Source: an uncultured Christensenella sp.
GTDB taxonomy: Bacteria > Bacillota > Clostridia > Christensenellales > UBA1242
Assembly (NCBI GenBank): GCA_949293915.1
Contig: CASFFJ010000002.1
Location: 1-7,605 of the forward strand
Direction of reading: 5' to 3'
DNA: 7,605 nt
A program made the translations under genes and the position numbers. The notes beneath the pieces are model-generated. The model did not search any database, had not been told where the DNA came from, and worked only from the letters and a program-made list of their open reading frames with translations. Shown here piece after piece: positions 1-4,955 of this stretch; position 1 is the first letter of the stretch; every line of letters begins with the position of its first letter.

Positions 1-59
1 AGTGTAAGTGTAGTAATATATTGAGCGGACTGATACTAATAGGTCGAGGGCTTGATCAC
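1..59 (+). rRNA. rrl: 23S ribosomal RNA, 3' end (partial)
   Basis: The sequence up to about position 59 matches the conserved 3' end of bacterial 23S rRNA: the block reading GACTGATACTAATAGGTCGA followed by GGGCTTGA is the universal terminal segment (helix 99-101 region). Only the last ~59 nt are inside the window; the rest of the gene lies to the left. The mature 3' end is placed by similarity to other Bacillota and may be off by a few bases. It is followed by a spacer and 5S rRNA on the same strand, as in a standard 16S-23S-5S operon. Confidence 0.95.
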
Positions 60-314
60 CTTCCTTTTGAGAAATGAATTCTTAGAGCAAAATTATAAAG
101 TATTTGTGCTTTCAACATCGCTATCTTTATCTAAAAAACCTTTTTTGGAAAAGAAGTAATGAAGAAAAACCTTTTTAAGGTTGTTCTTCATAGATGAGAC
201 AAGTTGTTCAAAAGAGCAACGATTGCGTTAAGCAATCTGCTAAAAGAACAAACTTGTCGAATATGCAGCTGTCATTGTTCTAAACTAACCAAGCGGTTAG
301 TGTTCAATGAACCA
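60..314 (+). other. 23S-5S internal transcribed spacer with three strong hairpins
   Basis: About 255 nt separate 23S and 5S, with no tRNA in it. Three folds are visible. Hairpin A (159-191) has an 8-bp outer stem (159-166 with 184-191), one mismatch, then 6 bp around a 3-nt loop. Hairpin B (198-258) has a 12-bp outer stem (198-209 with 246-258, one bulged A) enclosing a perfect 6-bp hairpin (221-226 with 232-237). Hairpin C (272-310) has a perfect 7-bp stem (284-290 with 295-301, loop AAGC) and a 6-bp outer stem (272-277 with 305-310), and it abuts the 5S 5' end. Such stems probably guide RNase processing of the precursor; that role is inferred. Confidence 0.7.
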
Positions 315-432
315 TGATGGTGATTATAGTTGAGAGGAACCACTTGTTCCCATTCCGAACACAACAGTTAAGCTCTCACGCGTCGAAGATATTTGGCTGG
401 AGACGGCCCGAGAAAATAGATCGTTGCCATCA
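315..432 (+). rRNA. rrf: 5S ribosomal RNA
   Basis: A complete 5S rRNA of about 118 nt. It has the conserved core CCATTCCGAACACAACAGTT followed by AAGCTCTC (loops B/C). The terminal helix I forms between TGATGGTGA (315-323) and TTGCCATCA (424-432), with G-U pairs only at two positions, and this sets the ends. It lies on the same strand as 23S and is followed after 8 nt by an intrinsic terminator, so it closes the rRNA operon. Its 3' part is duplicated downstream at 600-640. Confidence 0.95.
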
Positions 433-440
433 ACCTGATA

Positions 441-467
441 AACTCTGCTAAACAGCAGAGTTTTTTT
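441..467 (+). terminator. Intrinsic terminator of the rRNA operon
   Basis: A perfect 9-bp stem, AACTCTGCT (441-449) with AGCAGAGTT (454-462), closes a 4-nt AAAC loop and runs into a T tract (461-467). It starts 8 nt after the 5S 3' end, the expected place for rRNA operon termination. Confidence 0.92.
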
Positions 468-473
468 AATATT

Positions 474-487
474 GTCTCCAGCCAAAT
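474..487 (-). repeat. Inverted 14-nt copy of an internal 5S rRNA segment
   Basis: GTCTCCAGCCAAAT is the exact reverse complement of 5S positions 391-404. It lies just after the rRNA terminator and before the truncated 5S copy. Its first six bases can also pair with GGAGAC at 600-605. An RNA of 474-605 would then be closed by that stem and would contain two inner stems: 531-539 with 584-593 (one bulge), and 555-561 with 566-572 (perfect 7 bp, loop GATA). Confidence 0.75.
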
Positions 488-599
488 CAATAGGGTTCAC
501 GCGAGACAGATGTTGAGTGGGAAAAAGGAGTATTCATCCGCAAGTATAATCGAAATTTTGCGATAGCAAAATGAGTTAACTAAGGATGAAATACGACGC

Positions 600-640
600 G
601 GAGACAGCCCGAGAAAATAGATCGTTGCCATCAACCTGAT
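600..640 (+). pseudogene. Truncated second copy of the 5S rRNA 3' end
   Basis: These 41 nt repeat 399-439 with a single mismatch (A606 for G405). They cover the last 34 nt of 5S rRNA and 7 nt of its trailer. The upstream sequence does not resemble the 5' two thirds of 5S, so no functional 5S can form. The 7 trailer bases that follow the mature end are also identical, so the duplication included flanking DNA. Beyond it the sequence differs: here a different hairpin (639-659) replaces the terminator of the intact copy. Confidence 0.85.
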
Positions 641-689
641 GTGGGCAAATTGCCCACATTATGAGAGGGACACACATTTTCCCTCTCAT
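639..689 (+). other. Two adjacent perfect hairpins without T tracts
   Basis: Hairpin 1 pairs ATGTGGGCA (639-647) with TGCCCACAT (651-659) around a 3-nt loop. Hairpin 2 pairs ATGAGAGGGA (661-670) with TCCCTCTCAT (680-689) around a 9-nt loop. They are separated by one base. Neither is followed by a T run, so they do not look like ordinary intrinsic terminators even though they follow a 5S-like end. They may be RNA-stabilising or processing stems; the function is unknown. Confidence 0.55.
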
Positions 690-749
690 TGCTCACCCTT
701 TTGCAAGCGGTATTTGGTATAAGAATTAATGATTTTTAATCAATAAGTC

Positions 750-838
750 TTTTGGCTAATTGCGATTTTTTATTAAATCGCAATGTAAGTGCTTTTAGAC
801 TATTGCGACACAAAGTCGCAACACATTTTTAGCCAAAA
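750..838. other. Multi-branched inverted-repeat structure
   Basis: A perfect 10-bp outer stem joins TTTTGGCTAA (750-759) to TTAGCCAAAA (829-838). Inside are two hairpins: 759-768 with 775-784 (10 bp, 6-nt loop; base 759 is shared with the outer stem) and 803-809 with 815-821 (7 bp, 5-nt loop). Both inner hairpins contain TTGCGA and TCGCAA arms, so they can exchange partners. It is either a structured RNA or a DNA palindrome with protein sites. I do not recognise a known RNA family, attachment site or transposon end. Confidence 0.5.
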
Positions 839-1050
839 TAGCTACACAAGTTTGCAATTATTGGTTGTTTAACGGTTGCTCCTTTAATCCCACTGCGAAA
901 TTTGTCTTGTAGGAGCCATAAGAAAAAAACTTTTTGCTCTCTTTGGAGCATTAAAAAGATATAAATTATTTTTAATAGTTAGATAGAGAAAAATTGATAA
1001 TTGTAGTTTTGTGTTAGTTTTGGATGAAAGTTTTTTTAATTTTTTTTTAC
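839..1050. other. Intergenic stretch without a recognisable gene
   Basis: No coding sequence with a ribosome binding site is seen here. Together with 469-838 it makes a gap of about 630 bases between the 5S gene and the next protein gene. The only structure is a modest hairpin at 930-958 and a 6-bp pairing of 878-883 with 911-916. The last 40 bases become very T-rich ahead of the promoter at 1052. Confidence 0.6.
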
Positions 1051-1051
1051 A

Positions 1052-1079
1052 TTGACAAATAATTTTTGTATATTATAAT
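1052..1079 (+). promoter_or_regulatory. Consensus sigma-A promoter for the 95-residue protein gene
   Basis: A perfect -35 TTGACA (1052-1057) and a perfect -10 TATAAT (1074-1079) are separated by 16 bp. A T-rich stretch at about 1030-1048 could act as an UP-like element. The predicted start of transcription is near 1086, leaving a short leader before the ATG at 1103. Confidence 0.8.
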
Positions 1080-1102
1080 ATAAATATAAGGGAAGGTAAT
1101 AT

Positions 1103-1390
1103 ATGAAAGACAAACAAATCTACACAGAATTTTATCAGATGATAAATCAAAAGAAAAAATTAGTTTTAATCTTAGAATGTAAGAGAAGGGAGCGAAACAA
1201 AGCAAAATATAAAGAGCAGAAACGTGGTTTAAACAAGCTTAATTACAACGGAAATAAATCTGATTTAAACTGCAAAGTTAAAAAGATGAAAACTGAGATA
1301 AAAAAGCTTTCGTATGATATTAAGAAATATAAAATGGAACATAAAATTCCAGATCGTGAGCAAGTTAGTGTTGTTGCAGTTAAAATATAA
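1103..1390 (+). CDS. Small, highly basic hypothetical protein (95 aa)
   Basis: I do not recognise the family. The protein has 95 residues and is dominated by lysine with some arginine. Runs such as KRRERNKAKYKEQKR (about residues 27-41) and KKMKTEIKKLSYDIKKYK (60-77) suggest amphipathic or coiled-coil helices. There is no signal peptide, membrane segment or cysteine motif. Such charge would suit nucleic-acid or ribosome binding, but that is only inference. The ATG start is supported by GGGAAGG (1090-1096) six bases upstream and by a consensus promoter at 1052-1079. A terminator follows 7-13 bases after the stop, so it is a single-gene transcript between the rRNA operon and the convergent greA. 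Good expression signals argue that it is real despite its low complexity. A decayed or strain-specific gene is the alternative. Confidence 0.75.
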   Translation: MKDKQIYTEFYQMINQKKKLVLILECKRRERNKAKYKEQKRGLNKLNYNGNKSDLNCKVKKMKTEIKKLSYDIKKYKMEHKIPDREQVSVVAVKI

Positions 1391-1397
1391 TATAATT

Positions 1398-1436
1398 AAA
1401 AAAGGCTAGTAAAATTTTTTGCTGGTCTTTTTTTAT
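1398..1436 (+). terminator. Intrinsic terminator after the 95-residue protein gene
   Basis: The stem 1404-1413 with 1418-1427 (10 bp, including three G-U pairs) is extended by A-T pairs from 1398 and is followed by a T run to about 1434. It begins just after the stop codon of the + strand gene. Confidence 0.8.
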
Positions 1437-1487
1437 TATTTTTTATCTTAATTATTAATTAAATAAGAGATATATTATAGAAAGTTT

Positions 1488-1512
1488 AAGCGAGAATAAC
1501 TCTTGCTTTTAT
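1488..1512 (+). terminator. Possible second terminator hairpin
   Basis: AAGCGAGA (1488-1495) pairs with TCTTGCTT (1501-1508), with one G-U pair and a 5-nt loop, and is followed by TTATTTATATATTTT. It lies in the otherwise featureless A/T-rich gap between the 95-residue protein gene and greA. It could catch read-through of the + strand transcript. Confidence 0.4.
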
Positions 1513-1573
1513 TTATATATTTTATGAATCTAAAGCAAATATTTAAAAATATTGATTTAATATGTAAAATAAT

Positions 1574-1616
1574 AAAAAACCACTAGTATTTGATAAATCA
1601 AAACTGGTGGATTTTT
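1574..1616 (-). terminator. greA terminator, usable in both directions
   Basis: CCACTAGT (1580-1587) pairs with ACTGGTGG (1603-1610), with one G-U pair, and an inner TTTGA/TCAAA stem extends the hairpin. On the - strand it ends in a U6 tract (complement of 1574-1579), about 55 nt after the greA stop codon. On the + strand a shorter T5 tract follows, so it may also stop transcription arriving from the left. Confidence 0.8.
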
Positions 1617-1664
1617 AATATCAACTAATATTGATTGCAACAAAAAGCTAAATGATAAAAATCA

Positions 1665-2135
1665 TTATTTAATTTTATTAATTTTGTATTGAACAATGCC
1701 AGTAGGAGTCTTGATGAGTGCAGTTTCGCCAACCTTTTTACCCATCAAGCCAGCACCAATTGGACTATCATTACTAATCAATCCATTGATTGGGTCAGCA
1801 TCTGTGTCGCCTACGATTTTATATTCAAAAGTTTTATTCATTTTCAAATTTATAACAGACACTGTGCAACCAATGTCAACTTTATTTGTATTAACTTTTT
1901 TGTTATCTATTATTTCTGAATGTTTTAATTTATTTTCAAGTTCAAAAATTTCTGCTTCTACGTTGGCTTGTTCTTCACGAGCAATATCGTATTCACTATT
2001 TTCCCTCAAATCACCATAACTTCTTGCTTCTGCAATTTTGTCAGCTACTTCTTGACGAGCAACAGACTTTAAGTAATTGAGTCTCTCAACTATTCTATCA
2101 TAACCTTCTTGTGTCATAAATTCCTTTTCTTCCAT
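1665..2135 (-). CDS. greA: Transcription elongation factor GreA
   Basis: GreA binds in the secondary channel of RNA polymerase and stimulates cleavage of backtracked transcripts, rescuing stalled complexes. The 156 residues match the family's usual ~158. Residues 1-75 form the N-terminal coiled coil, with the signature GDLRENSEYDIAREEQ (41-56); D42 and E45 are the acidic tip residues that hold the catalytic Mg2+. The C-terminal FKBP-like domain follows, including the conserved SPIGAGLMGKKVGE segment (124-137). The ATG start has a strong AGGAGGA ribosome site (complement of 2140-2146) a few bases upstream. It lies downstream of the phosphofructokinase gene on the same strand, but it has its own consensus promoter overlapping that gene's stop codon, with an inverted repeat in its leader, and it ends in a clear terminator. 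All key residues are present; a functional housekeeping gene. Confidence 0.97.
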   Translation of the reverse strand: MEEKEFMTQEGYDRIVERLNYLKSVARQEVADKIAEARSYGDLRENSEYDIAREEQANVEAEIFELENKLKHSEIIDNKKVNTNKVDIGCTVSVINLKMNKTFEYKIVGDTDADPINGLISNDSPIGAGLMGKKVGETALIKTPTGIVQYKINKIK

Positions 2136-2175
2136 AGTATCCTCCTAAAAGTCAAATGAATTTTACATTTAAAAT

Positions 2176-2201
2176 AACGTTGCAAACAAATTTGCAACGT
2201 T
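2176..2201. promoter_or_regulatory. Perfect inverted repeat across the greA transcription start
   Basis: AACGTTGCAAA (2176-2186), a 4-nt spacer, then TTTGCAACGTT (2191-2201): a perfect 11-bp inverted repeat. Relative to the predicted greA start (about 2198) it covers -3 to +23. It could be a repressor operator or a 5' hairpin that stabilises the mRNA. It could also act as a weak terminator for the upstream phosphofructokinase gene, but the following sequence has only an interrupted T run. It is not a CIRCE element. Confidence 0.7.
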
Positions 2202-2204
2202 GAT

Positions 2205-2233
2205 ATTATACATAGAATTTAATGAATTGTCAA
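2205..2233 (-). promoter_or_regulatory. Perfect consensus promoter of greA
   Basis: On the - strand, TTGACA (complement of 2228-2233) and TATAAT (complement of 2205-2210) are separated by exactly 17 bp, identical to the sigma-A/sigma-70 consensus. The -35 box overlaps the TGA stop of the phosphofructokinase gene (2230-2232). The predicted start is near 2198, giving a ~63-nt leader. Confidence 0.85.
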
Positions 2234-3141
2234 GAAATTTTGTTAACTATAATCGTTTCTTCAAAATTTTTTTTCACAAGACAATCATTGTCCATACCAA
2301 GAGCAAATCCTGTTTGATTTTTCAAAATGTAATTAACAGCAGTACTACCTACTGAATAGCCATAACGCCTATCAAAAGCGCTAGGTTTACCACCACGTTG
2401 AATGTAGCCAAGAATATGACTGCGCCATTGGAAACCTGTTTTTTCAGTAAATATTTCAGCCAATTTTACGCAATCTATCACATCTTCTAATACGAGCACA
2501 ACTGGTGGTAAATGTTGATTATCGTGTTGTTTTTTAATTTTTTTAGCTAATACATCTAAGTCTAAATTTGGGTTAGTAATAATATATTCAGTATGCAATG
2601 CTTTTGCTACAGATTCTATTAAAGATGTGCAATTTCTACCCATAATTTTAATGACAGAGCCATAACTAAAAGCAGATAAACAATCCATAATATTATCAAC
2701 AGCATTAACAATATTATTCATAGCGGTATCAAAACCAATTGTGTAAGAGAAATTTAAATCATTATCAATAGTCCCAGGTATTCCAATAACCTTAATACCC
2801 GCATCACGCAAAGCAATAGCGCCTTTAATTGTACCATCTCCACCTATAATAATTAACGTATCTATGTCATTAGATTTTAAATTTTTGATTGCTTTTTTAA
2901 AATATGTAGGTTTTAAAAATCTAGCTGACCTACCGCATTTTAGCAAACTGCCACCTTGATTAAACTTGCCATCAAGCGAAGAAAACTCTATGCGTACAAA
3001 TTTATCATCAATCAGTCCATCATATCCACCAATTACGCCATATAATTCAACTTTATATGTCTGGCAAGCTGAAAATATGCCAAAAATAATAGAATTCATA
3101 CCAGGTGAATCGCCACCACTGGTCAAAACTGCAATTTTCAT
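2230..3141 (-). CDS. Divergent 6-phosphofructokinase family protein (ATP-type)
   Basis: A member of the PfkA family, which phosphorylates fructose 6-phosphate in glycolysis. Family motifs are clear: LTSGGDSPGMN (6-16), GGDGT (100-104; the G103 form is typical of ATP rather than pyrophosphate users), PGTIDND (122-128) with catalytic D126, MGR (167-169) and YIQRGG (246-251). By alignment from memory to E. coli PfkA, R243, R252, E222, M169 and R72 are kept. R162 is Tyr (Y160) and H249 is Tyr (Y246); both normally contact the sugar phosphate. Effector-site R21, R25, R54 and R154 are also replaced (F, S, F, M). At 303 residues it is ~17 shorter at the C-terminus than the E. coli enzyme. The start is set by AAGGAG (complement of 3147-3152), which overlaps the upstream gene's stop, implying coupled translation. 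A kinase fold is certain; the substrate and allosteric control are not. Confidence 0.88.
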   Translation of the reverse strand: MKIAVLTSGGDSPGMNSIIFGIFSACQTYKVELYGVIGGYDGLIDDKFVRIEFSSLDGKFNQGGSLLKCGRSARFLKPTYFKKAIKNLKSNDIDTLIIIGGDGTIKGAIALRDAGIKVIGIPGTIDNDLNFSYTIGFDTAMNNIVNAVDNIMDCLSAFSYGSVIKIMGRNCTSLIESVAKALHTEYIITNPNLDLDVLAKKIKKQHDNQHLPPVVLVLEDVIDCVKLAEIFTEKTGFQWRSHILGYIQRGGKPSAFDRRYGYSVGSTAVNYILKNQTGFALGMDNDCLVKKNFEETIIVNKIS

Positions 3142-3150
3142 ATTAACTCC

Positions 3151-3405
3151 TTATTTGTTTAAATGTTCTAAAACGAATTTGTCAAATATGACACTTTCTA
3201 CAAAATCATCTGGTTTAAATACGCATTGGTTAAATAAATTAAAATCGTAGACGTGCTTATCCAATAATACAGGGGTGGGGATATTCAGCTGTTGAGTCAA
3301 GTCTTTTAACATATCAAAAAAAGATGTGCTTTTTTCATCCACAAGAATAACTCTGTCTTTTATAATTTTATCATCTGACAAAATTTTACCCCAAATTTTT
3401 ATCAT
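3151..3405 (-). CDS. Conserved-looking hypothetical protein (84 aa)
   Basis: I cannot assign a function. The 84-residue acidic-to-neutral protein begins MIKIWGKILSDDKIIKDRV and reminds me of a small uncharacterised family found in Clostridia that starts with a similar KIWGKI...KDNKI block; this is recollection, not a search result. It has no membrane segment, signal peptide or metal motif. Single W5 and the segment TPVLLDKHVYDF (44-55) look like conserved core positions. It is the first gene of a two-gene unit: its TAA stop overlaps the ribosome site of the phosphofructokinase gene, whose ATG is only 9 bases away, so the two are probably co-translated. No clear Shine-Dalgarno site precedes its own ATG, so the start is less certain. 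Confidence 0.75.
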   Translation of the reverse strand: MIKIWGKILSDDKIIKDRVILVDEKSTSFFDMLKDLTQQLNIPTPVLLDKHVYDFNLFNQCVFKPDDFVESVIFDKFVLEHLNK

Positions 3406-3424
3406 AATAACATTTTATTCTAAA

Positions 3425-3452
3425 ATTATAAAAAAATCAAACAATTTACAAA
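3425..3452 (-). promoter_or_regulatory. Possible promoter of the 84-aa protein / phosphofructokinase unit
   Basis: On the - strand a TATAAT (complement of 3425-3430) lies about 20 bases upstream of the ATG at 3405. Only a poor -35 (TTTGTA, complement of 3447-3452, 16-bp spacing) is present. In such A/T-rich DNA this is a weak call. An alternative pair, TTGTTT with TAGAAT, lies slightly nearer the gene. Confidence 0.35.
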
Positions 3453-3456
3453 ATAT

Positions 3457-3485
3457 TTGACTTTATTTCAAATTTATTGTACGAT
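3457..3485 (+). promoter_or_regulatory. Promoter of the DUF362 gene, possibly giving a leaderless mRNA
   Basis: TTGACT (3457-3462, 5/6 match) and TACGAT (3480-3485, 4/6 match) are spaced by 17 bp. Transcription would start at about 3492, which is the ATG of the downstream gene. No Shine-Dalgarno sequence is seen before either candidate start. Confidence 0.5.
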
Positions 3486-3491
3486 AAAAGT

Positions 3492-4655
3492 ATGAATAAA
3501 GATGTGTCAGTTAGAACATTAGAAAGTTTTGATATAAAAGAGGCGGAAAATGTTGTCCGTGAATGTTTTGCAGATATTGGAATTGAAAAGTTGATTCGCC
3601 CAAAGATGAAAGTGCTTTTGAAAGTGTGCTTGCCAGAGGCTAAAAATCCAAATCTTGCGTTGACAACTCATCCAACAATTGTGCGTGCATTGATTAATAT
3701 GTTGGTCGAATTGGATGTGCGCGTTATAGTTGCTGACAGTCCGTACGGCAAATATAACGAAACAAATTTAGAAAAAGTTTATCTTGATACAGGTATGGTG
3801 GAGGTTGCTAACAACACAAAATGTGAATTGAATATGAACTTAGCCACAACCACAATATCTAATCCAGATGGTGTACGTTCTAAATCAATAGAGATGCTTG
3901 ATGTAATAAATAAGGTGGATGCAATCATAAATGTTGGTAAAATTAGACTGGATAACAAACTAGGTTATATGGGCGTATCTGCTAATATATTTGGGCTAAT
4001 TCCAGGTGAGGTTAAAACGCAAATTATTCGTAGGACAGATAAGTTGTCTGATTATTACAATTACATAATTGATATATTAAATGCATTGCAAGATAAATTA
4101 GTGTTAAATGTTTTGGATGCTGTCGTGGCGGTTGAAAAAAATGATACGCAACGAATGTTGTCCTGCCTTGGTATGAGCGCTAATCCATATGCATTAGATA
4201 GCGCCTTTATTAAAATTATTGGAATGGATTATAATAATACAATTATCAAACAAGCATCCAATCGTGGTTTGATAGATATAAATAATCCATATAAAATGGT
4301 AGGAGAGAAGATTGACAATTTTATTGTTGATGATTTCAGTATTCCAGAGTTTAGTGAAGAGCTTAATTTTAGAAATGGCATAAGGCAAAAAACTTATTTC
4401 AAAAAAAATATCGAACATATAACAATCAATCCTAAGCAGTGCAAGGGTTGCTCAGTCTGTAGTAAGATTTGTCCAGCCAATGCAATAACAATGCGTTATG
4501 ACAAAAACGGAGAATTATACGCAGAGGTTGATTATGCAAAATGTATTTATTGCAAAAAATGCGTTGTAGCCTGTCCGTATTCAGTGGTAAAAGTAAAAAC
4601 ACCTAGTGGACATAAAAAAATTCGTAAACAAATAAATAAATATAATAATAATTAA
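3492..4655 (+). CDS. DUF362 protein with C-terminal 2x[4Fe-4S] ferredoxin domain
   Basis: Residues ~1-300 match the DUF362 domain, an uncharacterised domain often joined to ferredoxin motifs in anaerobes. The C-terminus carries two classic 4Fe-4S motifs, CKGCSVCSKICP and CIYCKKCVVACP. The cysteines are 317/320/323/327 and 351/354/357/361, counted from the ATG at 3492. This predicts a cytoplasmic electron-transfer protein; the partner and substrate are unknown. The reading frame is open back to a TTG at 3477 (five extra residues). I prefer ATG 3492 because the predicted promoter -10 box covers the TTG and would start transcription at the ATG itself. There is no signal peptide. The gene is divergent from the 84-aa/phosphofructokinase unit. 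It ends in tandem TAA codons, with an Asn/Lys-rich tail, and runs into an extremely A/T-rich gap without a visible terminator. Confidence 0.88.
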   Translation: MNKDVSVRTLESFDIKEAENVVRECFADIGIEKLIRPKMKVLLKVCLPEAKNPNLALTTHPTIVRALINMLVELDVRVIVADSPYGKYNETNLEKVYLDTGMVEVANNTKCELNMNLATTTISNPDGVRSKSIEMLDVINKVDAIINVGKIRLDNKLGYMGVSANIFGLIPGEVKTQIIRRTDKLSDYYNYIIDILNALQDKLVLNVLDAVVAVEKNDTQRMLSCLGMSANPYALDSAFIKIIGMDYNNTIIKQASNRGLIDINNPYKMVGEKIDNFIVDDFSIPEFSEELNFRNGIRQKTYFKKNIEHITINPKQCKGCSVCSKICPANAITMRYDKNGELYAEVDYAKCIYCKKCVVACPYSVVKVKTPSGHKKIRKQINKYNNN

Positions 4656-4945
4656 TAAAATGATTCAAAAAAATGTAAAAATATTATAATGATGATAAAA
4701 TAATTAAATTATAGATATTTTATTAAAAAAATTTCAATATATATAAAAATTAAATTAGTTTAATAAAATAATCAAATAAAAAAATAATTAAATTAAAATA
4801 ATAATTAAAAATTAATTAAAAAATATTAAAAAATTAATTAAAATTGTTAAAATATAATTGAATTAACAAAAATTAAACATTATCATAAATTTTATATAAA
4901 ATAAATTTAAGAATAAAATTCAAATATAAATGCAAAATAAAATTA
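4656..4945. other. Extremely A/T-rich intergenic region (~6 % GC)
   Basis: About 18 of 290 bases are G or C. The stretch 4774-4845 (72 nt) contains none. The + strand is enriched in A, with repeated AATTAATTAAAA-like words. No gene remnant, GC-containing hairpin or clear terminator is visible, although the preceding gene needs one. It is probably a fast-drifting spacer, possibly intrinsically curved or easily melted DNA. Confidence 0.8.
4858..4886 (+). promoter_or_regulatory. Candidate promoter for the DUF378 gene
   Basis: TTGAAT (4858-4863) and TATCAT (4881-4886) are separated by 17 bp, about 70 bases before the ATG. It contains two of the very few G/C-bearing words in this region, which favours the call. 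Chance TATAAT-like words abound here, so confidence is limited. Confidence 0.4.
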
Positions 4946-4955
4946 GGAGAATAAA

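Noticed and set aside
490..515. Possible T-box-like or tRNA-like word (GGGTTCACGCGAGAC)
   Set aside because: It lacks the T-box core TGGNACC and no acceptor/anticodon arms can be built around it; no downstream amino-acid gene is present.
474..640. A full second 5S rRNA gene
   Set aside because: Only the 3' 34 nt match; the 5' strand of helix I and the loop B/C core are absent.
750..838. Miniature transposable element or integron attC site
   Set aside because: No target-site duplication flanks the 10-bp repeats and the attC core sites are not present.
930..958. Hairpin with a T7 tract on the - strand, resembling a terminator
   Set aside because: Only four G/C-containing pairs plus an A-T extension with a bulge, and no - strand gene lies immediately to its right; greA already has its own terminator at 1574-1616.
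1689..2019. Open frames antisense to greA
   Set aside because: They are shadows of the conserved greA frame, without promoter or ribosome site.
4774..4845. Replication origin or DnaA-box cluster in the A/T-rich gap
   Set aside because: No TTATCCACA-like boxes are seen and dnaA/dnaN are not adjacent.
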